Source: a bacterium | Lineage (GTDB): Bacteria > Orphanbacterota > Orphanbacteria > Orphanbacterales > Orphanbacteraceae | Length of the DNA stretch: 64,000 nucleotides | Direction of reading: 5' to 3' | NCBI GenBank assembly: GCA_025782575.1 | Contig: JALGYY010000028.1 | Coordinates: 1-64,000, forward strand | Part shown: positions 25,127 through 34,082 of the stretch, piece after piece | Layout: each line of letters starts with the position of its first letter | Numbering within the stretch: the stretch's first letter is position 1 | Notes under the pieces: model-generated | What the model saw: only the letters and a program-made list of their open reading frames with translations | Database searches by the model: none | Told to the model about the DNA's origin: nothing | Translations under genes and position numbers: made by a program

Positions 25127-25236
25127 TTGGGAAATGACTCGCCCCCCCTTAAATTCTTTGCACACTCCCCGATTTCCCCCCGTCTATCAGTCAGGAAGAC
25201 TACCCCTCTTTTCTGACCACCCCTCGGTGCGAAATC

Positions 25237-25839
25237 GTGTCACTTGCCACTTCTACAATCTCTTACCGGATCCGGGGGAAGAGGAGAGGGTGGGTCTTCT
25301 CGCCTAAAGATTTCCTCGATATTGCCCCGAGAACGACGGTGGAGAAGACGCTTTCGCGGCTTGTCGGGGTGGGAATGATCCGGCGGCTTCGTCAGGGAAT
25401 CTACGAGTACCCAAGGAAAGACCGGGAGCAGGGCGGGTTGATGGCCCCGGACTATGACCGGGTGGCCAAGGCGATTGCGCGGAAGAACGGTTGGAGGATT
25501 CATGCTGACGGGGCGATGGCGGCGAACCTGCTCGGGCTGACACCGGATGCTCCTGCTCAGACCATCTATCTCACCGATGGCCCGTCGTCCAGCATCGCAA
25601 TCGCAGACCAGACCATCCACTTCAAACACGCGGCCCCCCGCAAGATGCGCGTCAAGAATCGGCGTCGCGCTCTCGTCCTTCAGGCAATCCGTCATCTTGG
25701 CCGGGAGGGAGTCGACGATGAAACCATCGAGGCTGTGCGCCAGCATCTCACTCCCAAGGACCGCCGCCGCCTGCTGAAAGAGGCAAGGTACGCTATCGAC
25801 TGGATCTATGAGGTGGTGCGGAGGATCGCGGAGCTGTAG
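25237..25839 (+). CDS. DUF6088-like (AbiEi-related) protein, orphan antitoxin
   Basis: 200 aa from a GTG at 25237. The N-terminus is a winged helix (G-W-V-F-S-P-K-D-F-L-D-I-A, V-E-K-T-L-S-R-L, G-M-I-R-R-L-R-Q-G-I-Y-E-Y-P). Then comes H-A-D-G-A-M-A-A-N-L-L-G-L, the layout of the DUF6088/AbiEi-related antitoxin family. Members usually precede a nucleotidyltransferase toxin of the AbiEii type. Here the next gene (25899) is a convergent helicase, so no toxin partner is present. It could be an orphan antitoxin that protects against a related element. Confidence 0.7.
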   Translation: MSLATSTISYRIRGKRRGWVFSPKDFLDIAPRTTVEKTLSRLVGVGMIRRLRQGIYEYPRKDREQGGLMAPDYDRVAKAIARKNGWRIHADGAMAANLLGLTPDAPAQTIYLTDGPSSSIAIADQTIHFKHAAPRKMRVKNRRRALVLQAIRHLGREGVDDETIEAVRQHLTPKDRRRLLKEARYAIDWIYEVVRRIAEL

Positions 25840-25898
25840 GGGTCGGGTTCTGCGTACAGAGCCAGAAATATTCTCAATCAATCGAGGCTGGAGAGCTC

Positions 25899-28800
25899 CT
25901 ACCGCCCCTCCTCCACTACCCGGCAAAACAGATTCACCAACTCCATCTGCACGATCGAGCTGCAGATGGTCTCCGTGAGATTTTGATGTCCGACCACAAT
26001 GGCGAGGCTCATCGCGCGCGAGATGGCCACATTGAGGCGGTTCTTGTTGAAGAGGAATTCGATTCCTCGGGGCGAAGTGTCGCCGGCACTGGCGCACATG
26101 GAGACGATAACTACCGGCGCTTCCTGGCCCTGGAATTTGTCGATCGTGCCGATTCGGGCATTGGTGCCGAGGGTGTTCTTCAATAGTCGAATCTGCAGGT
26201 TGTAAGGGGCGACGATGAGGATGTCTTCAAGAGACAGGGGACCAAGGTTCTTGCCGTCGAGGTCGGTGTGGTCGAGTTTTTGGAGGGCGCGGACGATTCG
26301 GTTGATGGCTTCCGCTTCTTCTTCGCTGCCCTGGACGTTTCCCGAATGCTCGACGGGGATGTAGCAAATACCCGCTTCGCGGAGGAGGGCGGCTTCGCCT
26401 TTTAGTGTGGCGGCGGTTTTGGTGGGCAGCATGATCTTCCGGGCGCCGGTCTTGCCCTCCGGCTTCAGCCGGCCTTCGTAAACTGCTTCTGATATGAAGC
26501 TGCAGAGCTCGGGGTGGAGGCGCCATGTGGTGCCGAGAAAGATTCCGAGATCGTCAGGGATGGTGGGGTGGTCCTGGAGCAGGTACTGGAGTGTTGAGAG
26601 GCCGCTTTCTCCGGGGTGAACGCCGCGTGTCGGCTGGCCGAGCTGCATTTGGTCGCCAAGGAGAATGATGTTTTTGGTGCTCGGGACCATGCCGGTGAGA
26701 TTGGCGATGCAGACCTGGCCGGCCTCGTCGACGAACAGGTAGTCGAGGGCGTTCGCGGCGGCCGGGTTGCTGAATGCCCACGCGGTACCGCCGATGAGAG
26801 GGTACGCACCCGCGGCATTCTTCATGGACGCCTCCCGCACCACCCCGGTGTGTTTGAAGAGCGGGTCGTCCTTATCGCCCCCTACTTTTGCCGCCGAGAG
26901 CGGCACGTCTCGCTCCTCCGCGAATTCGGCGACTTTTATCATCAGATTGCAGATCGCCTTGTGGCTGTTGGCGCATACGCCGATCCGCTTGCCGTCGCCG
27001 ATGAGCCCGAGGATCAGGTGTGCCGCGGTGTGGGTCTTGCCGGAGCCGGGCGGGCCCTGGATGCAGAGAGTGGTCTCCTTCATTCGGCGGGCCACATCGA
27101 GTGTCCCTTCGAGGATGTCCTCGCCCTCTCTGAGGATCGACCCCCTGGACCGGCCACGAATGCGCGGACGTCGCCGCATGAGAAAATCATCGAGCGCCGA
27201 TGGAAGCTCGCCTGACTCATCATAAGCGTGGGCAACTCGCTCGATGGAGGAGGCGATTGTCGCGGCCGACACGTACTCGTCGGGGACCAGGCTCAGGCGG
27301 TCGGGCAGATCGCCACCAGATTCGGAGAGTTGATTCATGAATGTCGGACCCGCCTTGAGAACGGCGATGCCTTCGTTCAGATCGATTTCGGCGACGTTGA
27401 TGTTGCCCCAGTCCATGTGGCCGGCAATCGTGCACTGTGGCTTGCTCTCGGAGATCTTGGTGTCCTGCGCCGGGTCAAAGCGATACTCGAAACCTGTAGA
27501 GCGCTTGATAGGGAACGGCGGCTTGTTTGTGCGCTCGAGCCCGGACAGACAATCGGCGTCATCCCAGAGTTCTTCCTCAGTCATTGCGTGTCGTTCGAAG
27601 AACGCCCACCACATCGGCTTTTCCTCTCGACGGTGAAAAGTGAGTAGCCAGCTGAGCAGCTCTCGAACTCGCCACTTGTCTTCCTCGCGCGTCTCATCGT
27701 CGGGGATCGAGTCGAGCAGGCTTCGCGCCAGAATCTCACTGGTGCTGGGATCCCGCTCCGCCTCCTCCGGGGTGATCTCCGCCCCTTGTCGGTGGTACTC
27801 GATATTGCTTTCCTGCTGCCGCGCCCGAAGCCACTCGATGAGCATCCAGGTCGAATCGCAATCCTCGCGATTGTATTCACGGATCTCGCGGAGGATGTCG
27901 GATGTCTCCCAGGTGGGACCGTCCTGCGTTTCGAGCCATTTCTGGTAGTAAACGATCGAATCAGCCGCCCCCACGACCTCCGCCTCGCGCCCTTCGAGAT
28001 AGAACGCCTCGACTTTCTTGAGCGAGTAGCTCGGGATGCCCATGCGAATGCCCTGGCGAACCACGCGGTAAAGATCGACGAACGTCCCGGCGCGAAGGAG
28101 TCTGTCGACCTCGTTTTCGCGCGTGGCGTACTTGGTCATCAGCCGGCGGGCGGCGGTCACTTCGTACTGGGCGTAGTGGTAGATGTGCATTGTCGGGTCG
28201 CGCTGCCACCGGTCGAATACCCAGTCGATAAATGCCTCGAAGGAGCGCTTCTCTTCTCGATCGTCATGGGCCCACCAGTCGCTGAACTGGAGCTTGCCGG
28301 TGTTGCCGGTGGTCGTGCCGAGCAGGTATTCGAGCCCACCATCGGCGAGTGGATAACCCTCGATATCGAAAGCAACGTCGAGCTTGGAGGCGGGCGGCAG
28401 GAGCGCGAGCCCGCGGGTGGGTTCGTCCGGATCGGGGGGGATGATCTCGTAGGCCGGTTTGTCGAGGCTTCTCGACTCGACCTGGAGGCGCGCCTGCTGA
28501 CAGAGCTTGTCGAACGTCTCGGCGCGCATCTTGGGTACTTTAACGCCCGCCGATTTGGCGAGCTTCACGACCGTGTCGATACCTGCCGCGCGGAGCCGCT
28601 CGATCTGGTGACTCGTGATTCCTGCGACGAGGCTGAGGTGATCGTGCTTGGTGAGCCAGGCCTTCGCGACCGACTCCCAGCGGCCGTTCTTGCCCTCGGC
28701 CTGCGGCTCGGGCGGCTGCGAGGGATCGAAAGATCGTTGCTGCTCCAGGAAACCCCGTTTCAGGAATAGGTAATAGTAGAAGAAGTCGGCGGTTCGAAAC

Positions 28801-29327
28801 GATTTGCTTGAACCGTCGCCGAGAACGACACCAATCGTCTCGGGCCGAAAGCCCTGGAGCTCCTCGAGGATCTCAGCGTAGCAGCAGAGCTGGATGATGA
28901 AGTACGGCTTTGCTTTCAGCGATAGCTTGGTGTCCCAGACTTCGTAGGAGTAGTCTCCAAGCTTCGACGGCCTGTCGGAGCGAATCAGGAAATCCGCGTA
29001 GCCTGCGAAGTTATCGTTCTGCAGGGCGGCCTGGTAGATGATCTCATTTCCGGCCGAGAGCGCATCGAGCGTGAGATCCACCCGGTCGTCGCCCCGATCG
29101 GGGATCTCACAGACATCGCGCCCTTCCTTCTTGAGTGATTCCAGGTAGAGACGTTCGTGCTCGAGCCCCTTTGCGAACACCATCTCGAGCTGGGTGTCGG
29201 CTTTGTCCGGCTCGAGAGTGCCCGGCTGCTCGAGATGCAGCCGATCCATCCACGTGACATACGGATTCTGCAGGAACCTGGTAAGATCGCTCGGTGAGAA
29301 AAGAAGTGAGGAGTCGGTTTTTCGCAT
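25899..29327 (-). CDS. TM0106-family RecB-like nuclease fused to SF1 helicase
   Basis: 1,142 aa. The N-terminal part has the RecB-like PD-(D/E)XK region of the TM0106 family (L-F-S-P-S-D-L-T-R-F-L-Q-N-P start, then Y-A-D-F-L and Y-E-V-W-D-T-K-L-S-L-K-A). A predicted RNase H-like exonuclease segment follows (A-F-D-I-E-G-Y-P, E-Y-N-R-E-D-C). The C-terminal 450 residues are an SF1 DNA2/UPF1-type helicase: Walker A G-P-P-G-S-G-K-T, D-E-A-G-Q, G-D-Q-M-Q-L, T-I-D-K-F-Q-G-Q-E and R-L-N-V-A-I-S-R-A. Such fusions occur widely and are thought to process nucleic acids in repair or defence. The gene stands alone between orphan and toxin-antitoxin genes and is intact. Confidence 0.87.
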   Translation of the reverse strand: MRKTDSSLLFSPSDLTRFLQNPYVTWMDRLHLEQPGTLEPDKADTQLEMVFAKGLEHERLYLESLKKEGRDVCEIPDRGDDRVDLTLDALSAGNEIIYQAALQNDNFAGYADFLIRSDRPSKLGDYSYEVWDTKLSLKAKPYFIIQLCCYAEILEELQGFRPETIGVVLGDGSSKSFRTADFFYYYLFLKRGFLEQQRSFDPSQPPEPQAEGKNGRWESVAKAWLTKHDHLSLVAGITSHQIERLRAAGIDTVVKLAKSAGVKVPKMRAETFDKLCQQARLQVESRSLDKPAYEIIPPDPDEPTRGLALLPPASKLDVAFDIEGYPLADGGLEYLLGTTTGNTGKLQFSDWWAHDDREEKRSFEAFIDWVFDRWQRDPTMHIYHYAQYEVTAARRLMTKYATRENEVDRLLRAGTFVDLYRVVRQGIRMGIPSYSLKKVEAFYLEGREAEVVGAADSIVYYQKWLETQDGPTWETSDILREIREYNREDCDSTWMLIEWLRARQQESNIEYHRQGAEITPEEAERDPSTSEILARSLLDSIPDDETREEDKWRVRELLSWLLTFHRREEKPMWWAFFERHAMTEEELWDDADCLSGLERTNKPPFPIKRSTGFEYRFDPAQDTKISESKPQCTIAGHMDWGNINVAEIDLNEGIAVLKAGPTFMNQLSESGGDLPDRLSLVPDEYVSAATIASSIERVAHAYDESGELPSALDDFLMRRRPRIRGRSRGSILREGEDILEGTLDVARRMKETTLCIQGPPGSGKTHTAAHLILGLIGDGKRIGVCANSHKAICNLMIKVAEFAEERDVPLSAAKVGGDKDDPLFKHTGVVREASMKNAAGAYPLIGGTAWAFSNPAAANALDYLFVDEAGQVCIANLTGMVPSTKNIILLGDQMQLGQPTRGVHPGESGLSTLQYLLQDHPTIPDDLGIFLGTTWRLHPELCSFISEAVYEGRLKPEGKTGARKIMLPTKTAATLKGEAALLREAGICYIPVEHSGNVQGSEEEAEAINRIVRALQKLDHTDLDGKNLGPLSLEDILIVAPYNLQIRLLKNTLGTNARIGTIDKFQGQEAPVVIVSMCASAGDTSPRGIEFLFNKNRLNVAISRAMSLAIVVGHQNLTETICSSIVQMELVNLFCRVVEEGR

Positions 29328-29637
29328 TGCTCTCGGGCGCGATTGGGAATTCGGTGCGTGCCTGCCGCGCCGGGTACGAATTCTTACTTTATTATCATTC
29401 CCAAAGTAGATTTACCAGTGAAATGCGACATCAGACTCTTCAGCGTCCTGTGATACTGGATCTATTGGGTTGTGCGAAGGATCACAGAGGTGGAGGTGTA
29501 ATACCAAAACAGTTCGTGTACCCCAGGCGGATGTCATTTCTCTCTTTGTCTCCTCGGGTCCACGTTATACTGTCCCGGTCGACCCCGCGGCTTTTTCGTT
29601 CGAACCCTCCCTGATCATCGACCACGAATTCTAGAAA
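29328..29637. other. Intergenic region, nothing recognised
   Basis: About 310 bases between the divergent helicase gene and the higBA control region. I see no open frame with protein character, no RNA gene and no repeat. The helicase promoter presumably lies in its left part. Confidence 0.4.
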
Positions 29638-29654
29638 GTTCCCACAATGGGAAC
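29638..29654. promoter_or_regulatory. Palindromic operator of the HigB/HigA-ImmA operon
   Basis: Perfect inverted repeat GTTCCCA-CAA-TGGGAAC, 7-base arms with a 3-base spacer. A further GGGAAC half-site lies between the -35 and -10 boxes downstream. Likely binding site of the HigA domain encoded at 29991. Confidence 0.7.
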
Positions 29655-29661
29655 CTTCTGA

Positions 29662-29690
29662 TTGACAGAATCTCGGGAACCGACTATACT
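29662..29690 (+). promoter_or_regulatory. Consensus sigma-70 promoter abutting the higB start
   Basis: TTGACA at 29662-29667, 17-base spacer, TATACT at 29685-29690. The proposed GTG of the toxin gene begins at the very next base, so transcription would start inside its first codons. Confidence 0.7.
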
Positions 29691-29990
29691 GTGCATGTAA
29701 TCAAGCGCAAGACCTTGATCGAGTTTTTTGAGCAGCAAGGGTACCAGGACGCCAAGGGGTCCCTGGAGGCGTGGTACTACGAAGCGAACCATGCGGTATG
29801 GGCATCCCCGGCTGATGTGAAAGATCAGTATCGGTCTGCCAGCATTCTCAAGAACAGCCGTGTGGTATTCAATATCGCCGGTAACAAGTATCGGTTTGTA
29901 GTCAGGATAAACTACGACTCTAAAACAGTCTTCATACGCTTTATTGGAACGCACCGAGAGTATGACGGAATCGATGCGGAGGTGATCTAG
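29691..29990 (+). CDS. higB: HigB-type mRNA interferase toxin
   Basis: 99 aa. M-H-V-I-K-R-K-T-L-I-E-F-F-E matches the usual start of the HigB toxin family (PF09907), followed by W-Y-Y-E-A-N-H-A-V-W-A-S-P-A-D-V-K, N-S-R-V-V-F-N-I-A-G-N-K-Y-R-F-V and F-I-R-F-I-G-T-H-R-E-Y-D. These are the core strands of this RelE-fold RNase. The start codon is GTG with no Shine-Dalgarno and lies right after a consensus -10 box, so it may not be the codon used from that promoter. The stop is directly followed by the ATG of the antitoxin. A ribosome-dependent toxin role follows from the family. Confidence 0.9.
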   Translation: MHVIKRKTLIEFFEQQGYQDAKGSLEAWYYEANHAVWASPADVKDQYRSASILKNSRVVFNIAGNKYRFVVRINYDSKTVFIRFIGTHREYDGIDAEVI

Positions 29991-31220
29991 ATGATCAAGC
30001 GGCTGATCAAGTGTGAGGAAGACCATGACCTGGCGCTGTCACGCATCAATGAACTTATGGGTGCCAAGCGGGGCACCTCCGCCATGGATGAGCTGGAATT
30101 GCTGACGGCACTTGTCGAAATGTATGAAGAACGACATTTCCCCATTGCCCCTCCCGGTCCAATTGACGCGATCAGGTTCCGCATGGATCAACTCGGGTTG
30201 GGCCAGAAAGACATGATCCCTTTCTTAGGCACGAAGGGGAGGGTTTCTGAAATTCTTAATGGGAAGCGAACGCTTACCCTGGCCATGATGCGAGCACTGA
30301 ACCAGGGCCTTGGCATATCTGCGGAGGTGCTTCTGAAGGAACCGGGCGCCCGGTTTCCGGACGAAGTGAAGAACGTGGAATGGTCCCGATTTCCTGTTGC
30401 TGAAATGATTGAACGCTGCTGGATTCCGAAAGTGGATTCTCCAGGGGATAGAGTCGAAGAGGTAATGCGCGGTTTTATTGCCCGGTCGGGTGGTCTGGGC
30501 ACCGTCCAGGCCGCACTCCTACGCCAGGGAAGCCGGGGAAGGCATAACCCGAAGATGGACCCGTATGCACTCACCGCGTGGTGCCTTCGCGTGCTGGCAT
30601 TTACTGAAATGCACCCCCTGAACTCTCCCTATGTTAAGGGCTCCATCAAGAGAAGCACTTTGCGGGAAGTGGCGCGGTTGAGTTATTTTGACAACGGCCC
30701 CCTGCTCGCAAGAGAATTCCTTGAAAAGCATGGGATCCATCTGATTGTGGTTCCCCACCTTCCCCGGACGTATCTTGACGGTGCCGCGATCATGACGAAG
30801 GGGGGTACCCCCGTCATCGGGTTAACACTTCGCTATGATCGAATTGATAATTTCTGGTATTGCCTGCTTCATGAACTGGCCCATGTCTCGAAGCATCTGT
30901 CGTCATCCGATCGGTTGATCGTTGACGATCTGGACCTCCATGGAAAAGGGGGTGGAACAGAGGATCGGATTGAAAAGGAAGCGGATGAAATGACCCGCGA
31001 AGGACTGATCCCCCAAAAGGTATGGGATAAGTGGTCGATTGAGGGGAAGGGAACTACGGCAGCAGTTTATGAGCTGGCGGCAAGGCTAAAGATTCACCCC
31101 GCGATTATTGCTGGAAGAATTCGCTACGAGCAGAATAACTATAGATTGTTGTCGAGGCACGTGGGCACTCGAGGGATCCGAAAGCACTTCTCCGAGCAAT
31201 TTACTGCAGGTCTGTTGTAG
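29991..31220 (+). CDS. higA: HigA antitoxin fused to ImmA/IrrE metallopeptidase
   Basis: 409 aa, ATG immediately after the toxin stop. Residues about 55-120 form the HigA-type domain with M-D-Q-L-G-L-G-Q-K-D-M-I-P-F-L-G and the HTH helix K-G-R-V-S-E-I-L-N-G-K-R. Residues about 215-400 are an ImmA/IrrE (DUF955) peptidase with the zinc motif L-L-H-E-L-A-H near 289-295. ImmA/IrrE peptidases cut XRE repressors in several mobile elements. This arrangement therefore places the repressor and a protease of its kind in one chain, beside the toxin. It could provide damage-inducible release of the toxin, which is inference. The zinc ligands look intact. Confidence 0.88.
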   Translation: MIKRLIKCEEDHDLALSRINELMGAKRGTSAMDELELLTALVEMYEERHFPIAPPGPIDAIRFRMDQLGLGQKDMIPFLGTKGRVSEILNGKRTLTLAMMRALNQGLGISAEVLLKEPGARFPDEVKNVEWSRFPVAEMIERCWIPKVDSPGDRVEEVMRGFIARSGGLGTVQAALLRQGSRGRHNPKMDPYALTAWCLRVLAFTEMHPLNSPYVKGSIKRSTLREVARLSYFDNGPLLAREFLEKHGIHLIVVPHLPRTYLDGAAIMTKGGTPVIGLTLRYDRIDNFWYCLLHELAHVSKHLSSSDRLIVDDLDLHGKGGGTEDRIEKEADEMTREGLIPQKVWDKWSIEGKGTTAAVYELAARLKIHPAIIAGRIRYEQNNYRLLSRHVGTRGIRKHFSEQFTAGLL

Positions 31221-31316
31221 AAACGAGGCAAGTGGCCTGCAGGTTGCTGCAAGATAAAGTGAGCCGCAGGAGGCGAGTCTCTCGGAGGCAAGAATCTCCC
31301 CGACCATCTACTCACG

Positions 31317-31327
31317 CCCCCCCCCCC
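31317..31327 (+). repeat. Poly-C tract (11 C) in possible terminator
   Basis: Eleven consecutive C, followed about 14 bases later by GCCGGGGGG, could form a G-C-rich hairpin after the higBA stop at 31220. The homopolymer is also a likely site of length error. Confidence 0.4.
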
Positions 31328-31405
31328 GACTCAAAGGAAAGCCGGGGGGAACCGGAGCCCTGTCAGAGCCCGGCCCCCCGCCTGGAAGTCACCTATGATG
31401 TACTG

Positions 31406-34081
31406 CTATCTCAGGAGCACCATCTTTCGAGAGACGATGTCTCCTCTGGATTCCAGTTGGTAGAAGTACATGCCGGAGGCAATCTCTCGGCCAAGATCAT
31501 CGAGACCTGTCCAGGTAACACGGTGCGTCCCCGCTTCCCGGATTTCGTGATCGACAAGTGTCCTGATCAAGGCGCCGCGGAGATCGTAGACTCGCAGTGT
31601 CACCTCGGTTCGCTCCGGAGCCTCGAACACGATCGTGGTGGTCGCATTGAATGGGTTCGGCTCGTTCCGCAGATCGAAACCGGTGCGCGGAGGTACCGAC
31701 GAGTCATCGATTCCGGTGCTGATCGGATCAAAGATATTCGTGAACTCGACGATCTCGCTCGACGAGTTTCCGTTCAGGGTCCAGTTGCTTTCGATCTCGA
31801 GGATCAGGAAGGGTGTGTCCGGAGTAATGCCGGTCTCGAAATCGAGCATGAACTGCATAGGGCTCTCTGGAGTTATATTTGCGCCACCCACAGGGATCTT
31901 GGGCAGGCTGCTCAGGAATGGATCACAGGGGCTCAGGTTTTCCAGAGGGACAAAGACCGGTGATGCTCGGTAGGACACGTTCACATGTACTGTATCGTTC
32001 CAGTTCCCCGTCGAATCCCGCCCGCCGATTTTTCCGCCGATCGTTTCGTTCACGGCTCCCACTGAGACAAGAAGGCCGCCAATGGTCGGGCAGATTCCGC
32101 TGTTAGTAGATGGCAACCAATCGTCGGTGCTCGGTGGCTGTAGATCCTCTCGGAGCCAGCTCGCTCGAAGATTACCGAGCACCCACGTGGACTCGGGTTG
32201 ACAGCGGCCGGTATGTACCCGGGTTCCGGGCGAGACAATTTCCGATGGTCCAAAAATATCGACTGACGTCTCGTCAGATGTGAGGTTGTATGACACGTTG
32301 TGGAATATCTCGGGGATGGGAACCAGAACGCAATCCAGGCTATCGACAATGGCCCCGAAGTTCTGAGCCTCCGGGCAGTCACCGATGTAAATCATCTGAA
32401 TCCCGCGTTTGACTTCCGGGGTTTTGTTCTCGGCATAGAGTTGCTTGTACTTGCTGAAACACCAGAATGGGTAGTCCTCGACTTCGCCGAACTGGGCCGC
32501 GCCTTCTGTATTGAGCAATGTCCCGTCGACATTGGCAGCCGCTCCGACGTCCTCCCCCCAGTCGAGTCGAGCACGAAGCCAGACCGGGCGCGAAGGGCTG
32601 GGAACTGCAGGGGGTAGTGGGATCGCACCTCCGATAATTCGGAGTCCGGGGACTGGACCCGGAGGAGGAGGAGCCACACTACCATGGATGAATCTCTCCC
32701 CCGGCGTCACCCACACGCAGTCCTGGTTCAAGTCGAGCCACACGCTGAGCCAGAGCGGGTCTCCCCCTGGCGCAACATAGTCATGGCTTGCTCCATCCGC
32801 GTCTTCGGCGTAGCGAATCCAACCGGTGACGATCATCGGTTTTCCCCATAGCGGCGGGTTCGGAAAGAACGTGACACCGTCGTCGAATAGATCGAGATCG
32901 ATCTGATTGCTTTCGCATTCACCATCGATATTGTCTGTACCGCCCGGCACCCCGAGCCACTCGTAGGTGTAGTTTCGTGCTTGCCGGGGGGCAATGCTAA
33001 ACAGGTGTTCGGCCCCTGTAGCGGGAGCGTCGAGCTGCCGACCATTCAGTAAGCGTCCGGCTCCCGGATCGTGGACAAGGGAGGGATAGAAACCCATGAA
33101 CCCCGCCCATAAATCTTCGGCGTCTCCGAGATCCGGTGTGTACAGGAAGTTGCACGCGTCACGATCCGAGTTCTCGAGCGTCTGGTTGAAGTTGTTGCCA
33201 CCAAATGCGGGGCAGATGAAGGCGTGAAGTGTAGGAGTGCTGCCATCCGCCGGATCAGCTACAGGGGGATCCGCAAACACCGGATGGGCGATGCCGATAA
33301 AATGGCCGATTTCATGGGCGGCTACTCCCTGCAGGTTGAACTGGCCCGCTCCGGCGCATACGTTTGTATTCGGGTTGACGAGCCAGGTCTGAGTCGGACT
33401 GAAAACCACATCGGACTCCACAATGACTCCGGTGGAATTAGTAAAGAATAGCCCGGTCAGCCCGAGAGCCCCGCCCACAGCACCTTGATTATTGGCGACG
33501 GACTCCGCAGTTCCGTTCCCTCCATCTACAATATTGGCGCCTACAACGAGATCGTCACCTTGGGGCTGCGTTTCGAGTAGCCCATTCACACCAGGAGCGA
33601 CGACGACACCACCGATGCCCGGTGGCCCCCCGACTATCGCGAACTGGATGTCGTCCAGGGCACCATCGCCAAAGTTCATTGTATTGAAACCGTCGAGGGC
33701 AAGACCGTTGGCCGGAGCTGCTCCGGCATCGACGAAACTGATCAGGGAAGGGGCGACTGCGGTCCAGGAGGCGAAAGCCGCCGTGAATGCCGCATTGGCA
33801 AGCGCACGGTCAAGAGCGGTGTTGGCCACTCCGGAGCTGTCGAGGTCCGGCACCGCCCCGGCACCCAGGCCCCAGGGGACGATGCATAGAGGGAACTCAC
33901 GGAGATCCCAGTGCAGGAAACGACTCTCAATGTTGAGAGATACGTTTTGGACGAAATCGTTCGCCGGGTTCGGGTCAGGTGCCAGCAGTTGCGGAATGGG
34001 CTGGGAGATTGCTGAAGAGGGGAATCCTGTCGTGAGTGCCAGAAAAAACAAGAAGACGCCTATGATTGAGGTCCGTTTCAT
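31406..34081 (-). CDS. Secreted matrixin-like zinc metalloprotease with FlgD-Ig C-terminus
   Basis: About 891 aa from the ATG at 34081 (AGGT upstream; one base after the stop of the preceding gene). The N-terminal signal peptide is K-R-T-S-I-I-G-V-F-L-F-F-L-A-L ending near A-I-S-Q. A metzincin zinc site H-E-I-G-H-F-I-G-I-A-H is present, with all three histidines. Large Ig/beta-sandwich-like regions follow. The last ~85 residues have N-P-F-N-A-T-T-T-I-V-F, V-Y-D-L-R-G, G-M-Y-F-Y-Q-L and M-V-L-L-R, the FlgD-Ig / T9SS-type sorting-like domain used by FCB-group bacteria for export or surface anchoring. It is paired with the exported protein at 34083-34634. Substrate unknown. Confidence 0.8.
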   Translation of the reverse strand: MKRTSIIGVFLFFLALTTGFPSSAISQPIPQLLAPDPNPANDFVQNVSLNIESRFLHWDLREFPLCIVPWGLGAGAVPDLDSSGVANTALDRALANAAFTAAFASWTAVAPSLISFVDAGAAPANGLALDGFNTMNFGDGALDDIQFAIVGGPPGIGGVVVAPGVNGLLETQPQGDDLVVGANIVDGGNGTAESVANNQGAVGGALGLTGLFFTNSTGVIVESDVVFSPTQTWLVNPNTNVCAGAGQFNLQGVAAHEIGHFIGIAHPVFADPPVADPADGSTPTLHAFICPAFGGNNFNQTLENSDRDACNFLYTPDLGDAEDLWAGFMGFYPSLVHDPGAGRLLNGRQLDAPATGAEHLFSIAPRQARNYTYEWLGVPGGTDNIDGECESNQIDLDLFDDGVTFFPNPPLWGKPMIVTGWIRYAEDADGASHDYVAPGGDPLWLSVWLDLNQDCVWVTPGERFIHGSVAPPPPGPVPGLRIIGGAIPLPPAVPSPSRPVWLRARLDWGEDVGAAANVDGTLLNTEGAAQFGEVEDYPFWCFSKYKQLYAENKTPEVKRGIQMIYIGDCPEAQNFGAIVDSLDCVLVPIPEIFHNVSYNLTSDETSVDIFGPSEIVSPGTRVHTGRCQPESTWVLGNLRASWLREDLQPPSTDDWLPSTNSGICPTIGGLLVSVGAVNETIGGKIGGRDSTGNWNDTVHVNVSYRASPVFVPLENLSPCDPFLSSLPKIPVGGANITPESPMQFMLDFETGITPDTPFLILEIESNWTLNGNSSSEIVEFTNIFDPISTGIDDSSVPPRTGFDLRNEPNPFNATTTIVFEAPERTEVTLRVYDLRGALIRTLVDHEIREAGTHRVTWTGLDDLGREIASGMYFYQLESRGDIVSRKMVLLR

Positions 34082-34082
34082 A

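Noticed and set aside
27786-28769. Plus-strand frame inside the RecB-like/helicase gene
   Set aside because: Antisense to a gene with all helicase motifs; no homology-like pattern of its own.
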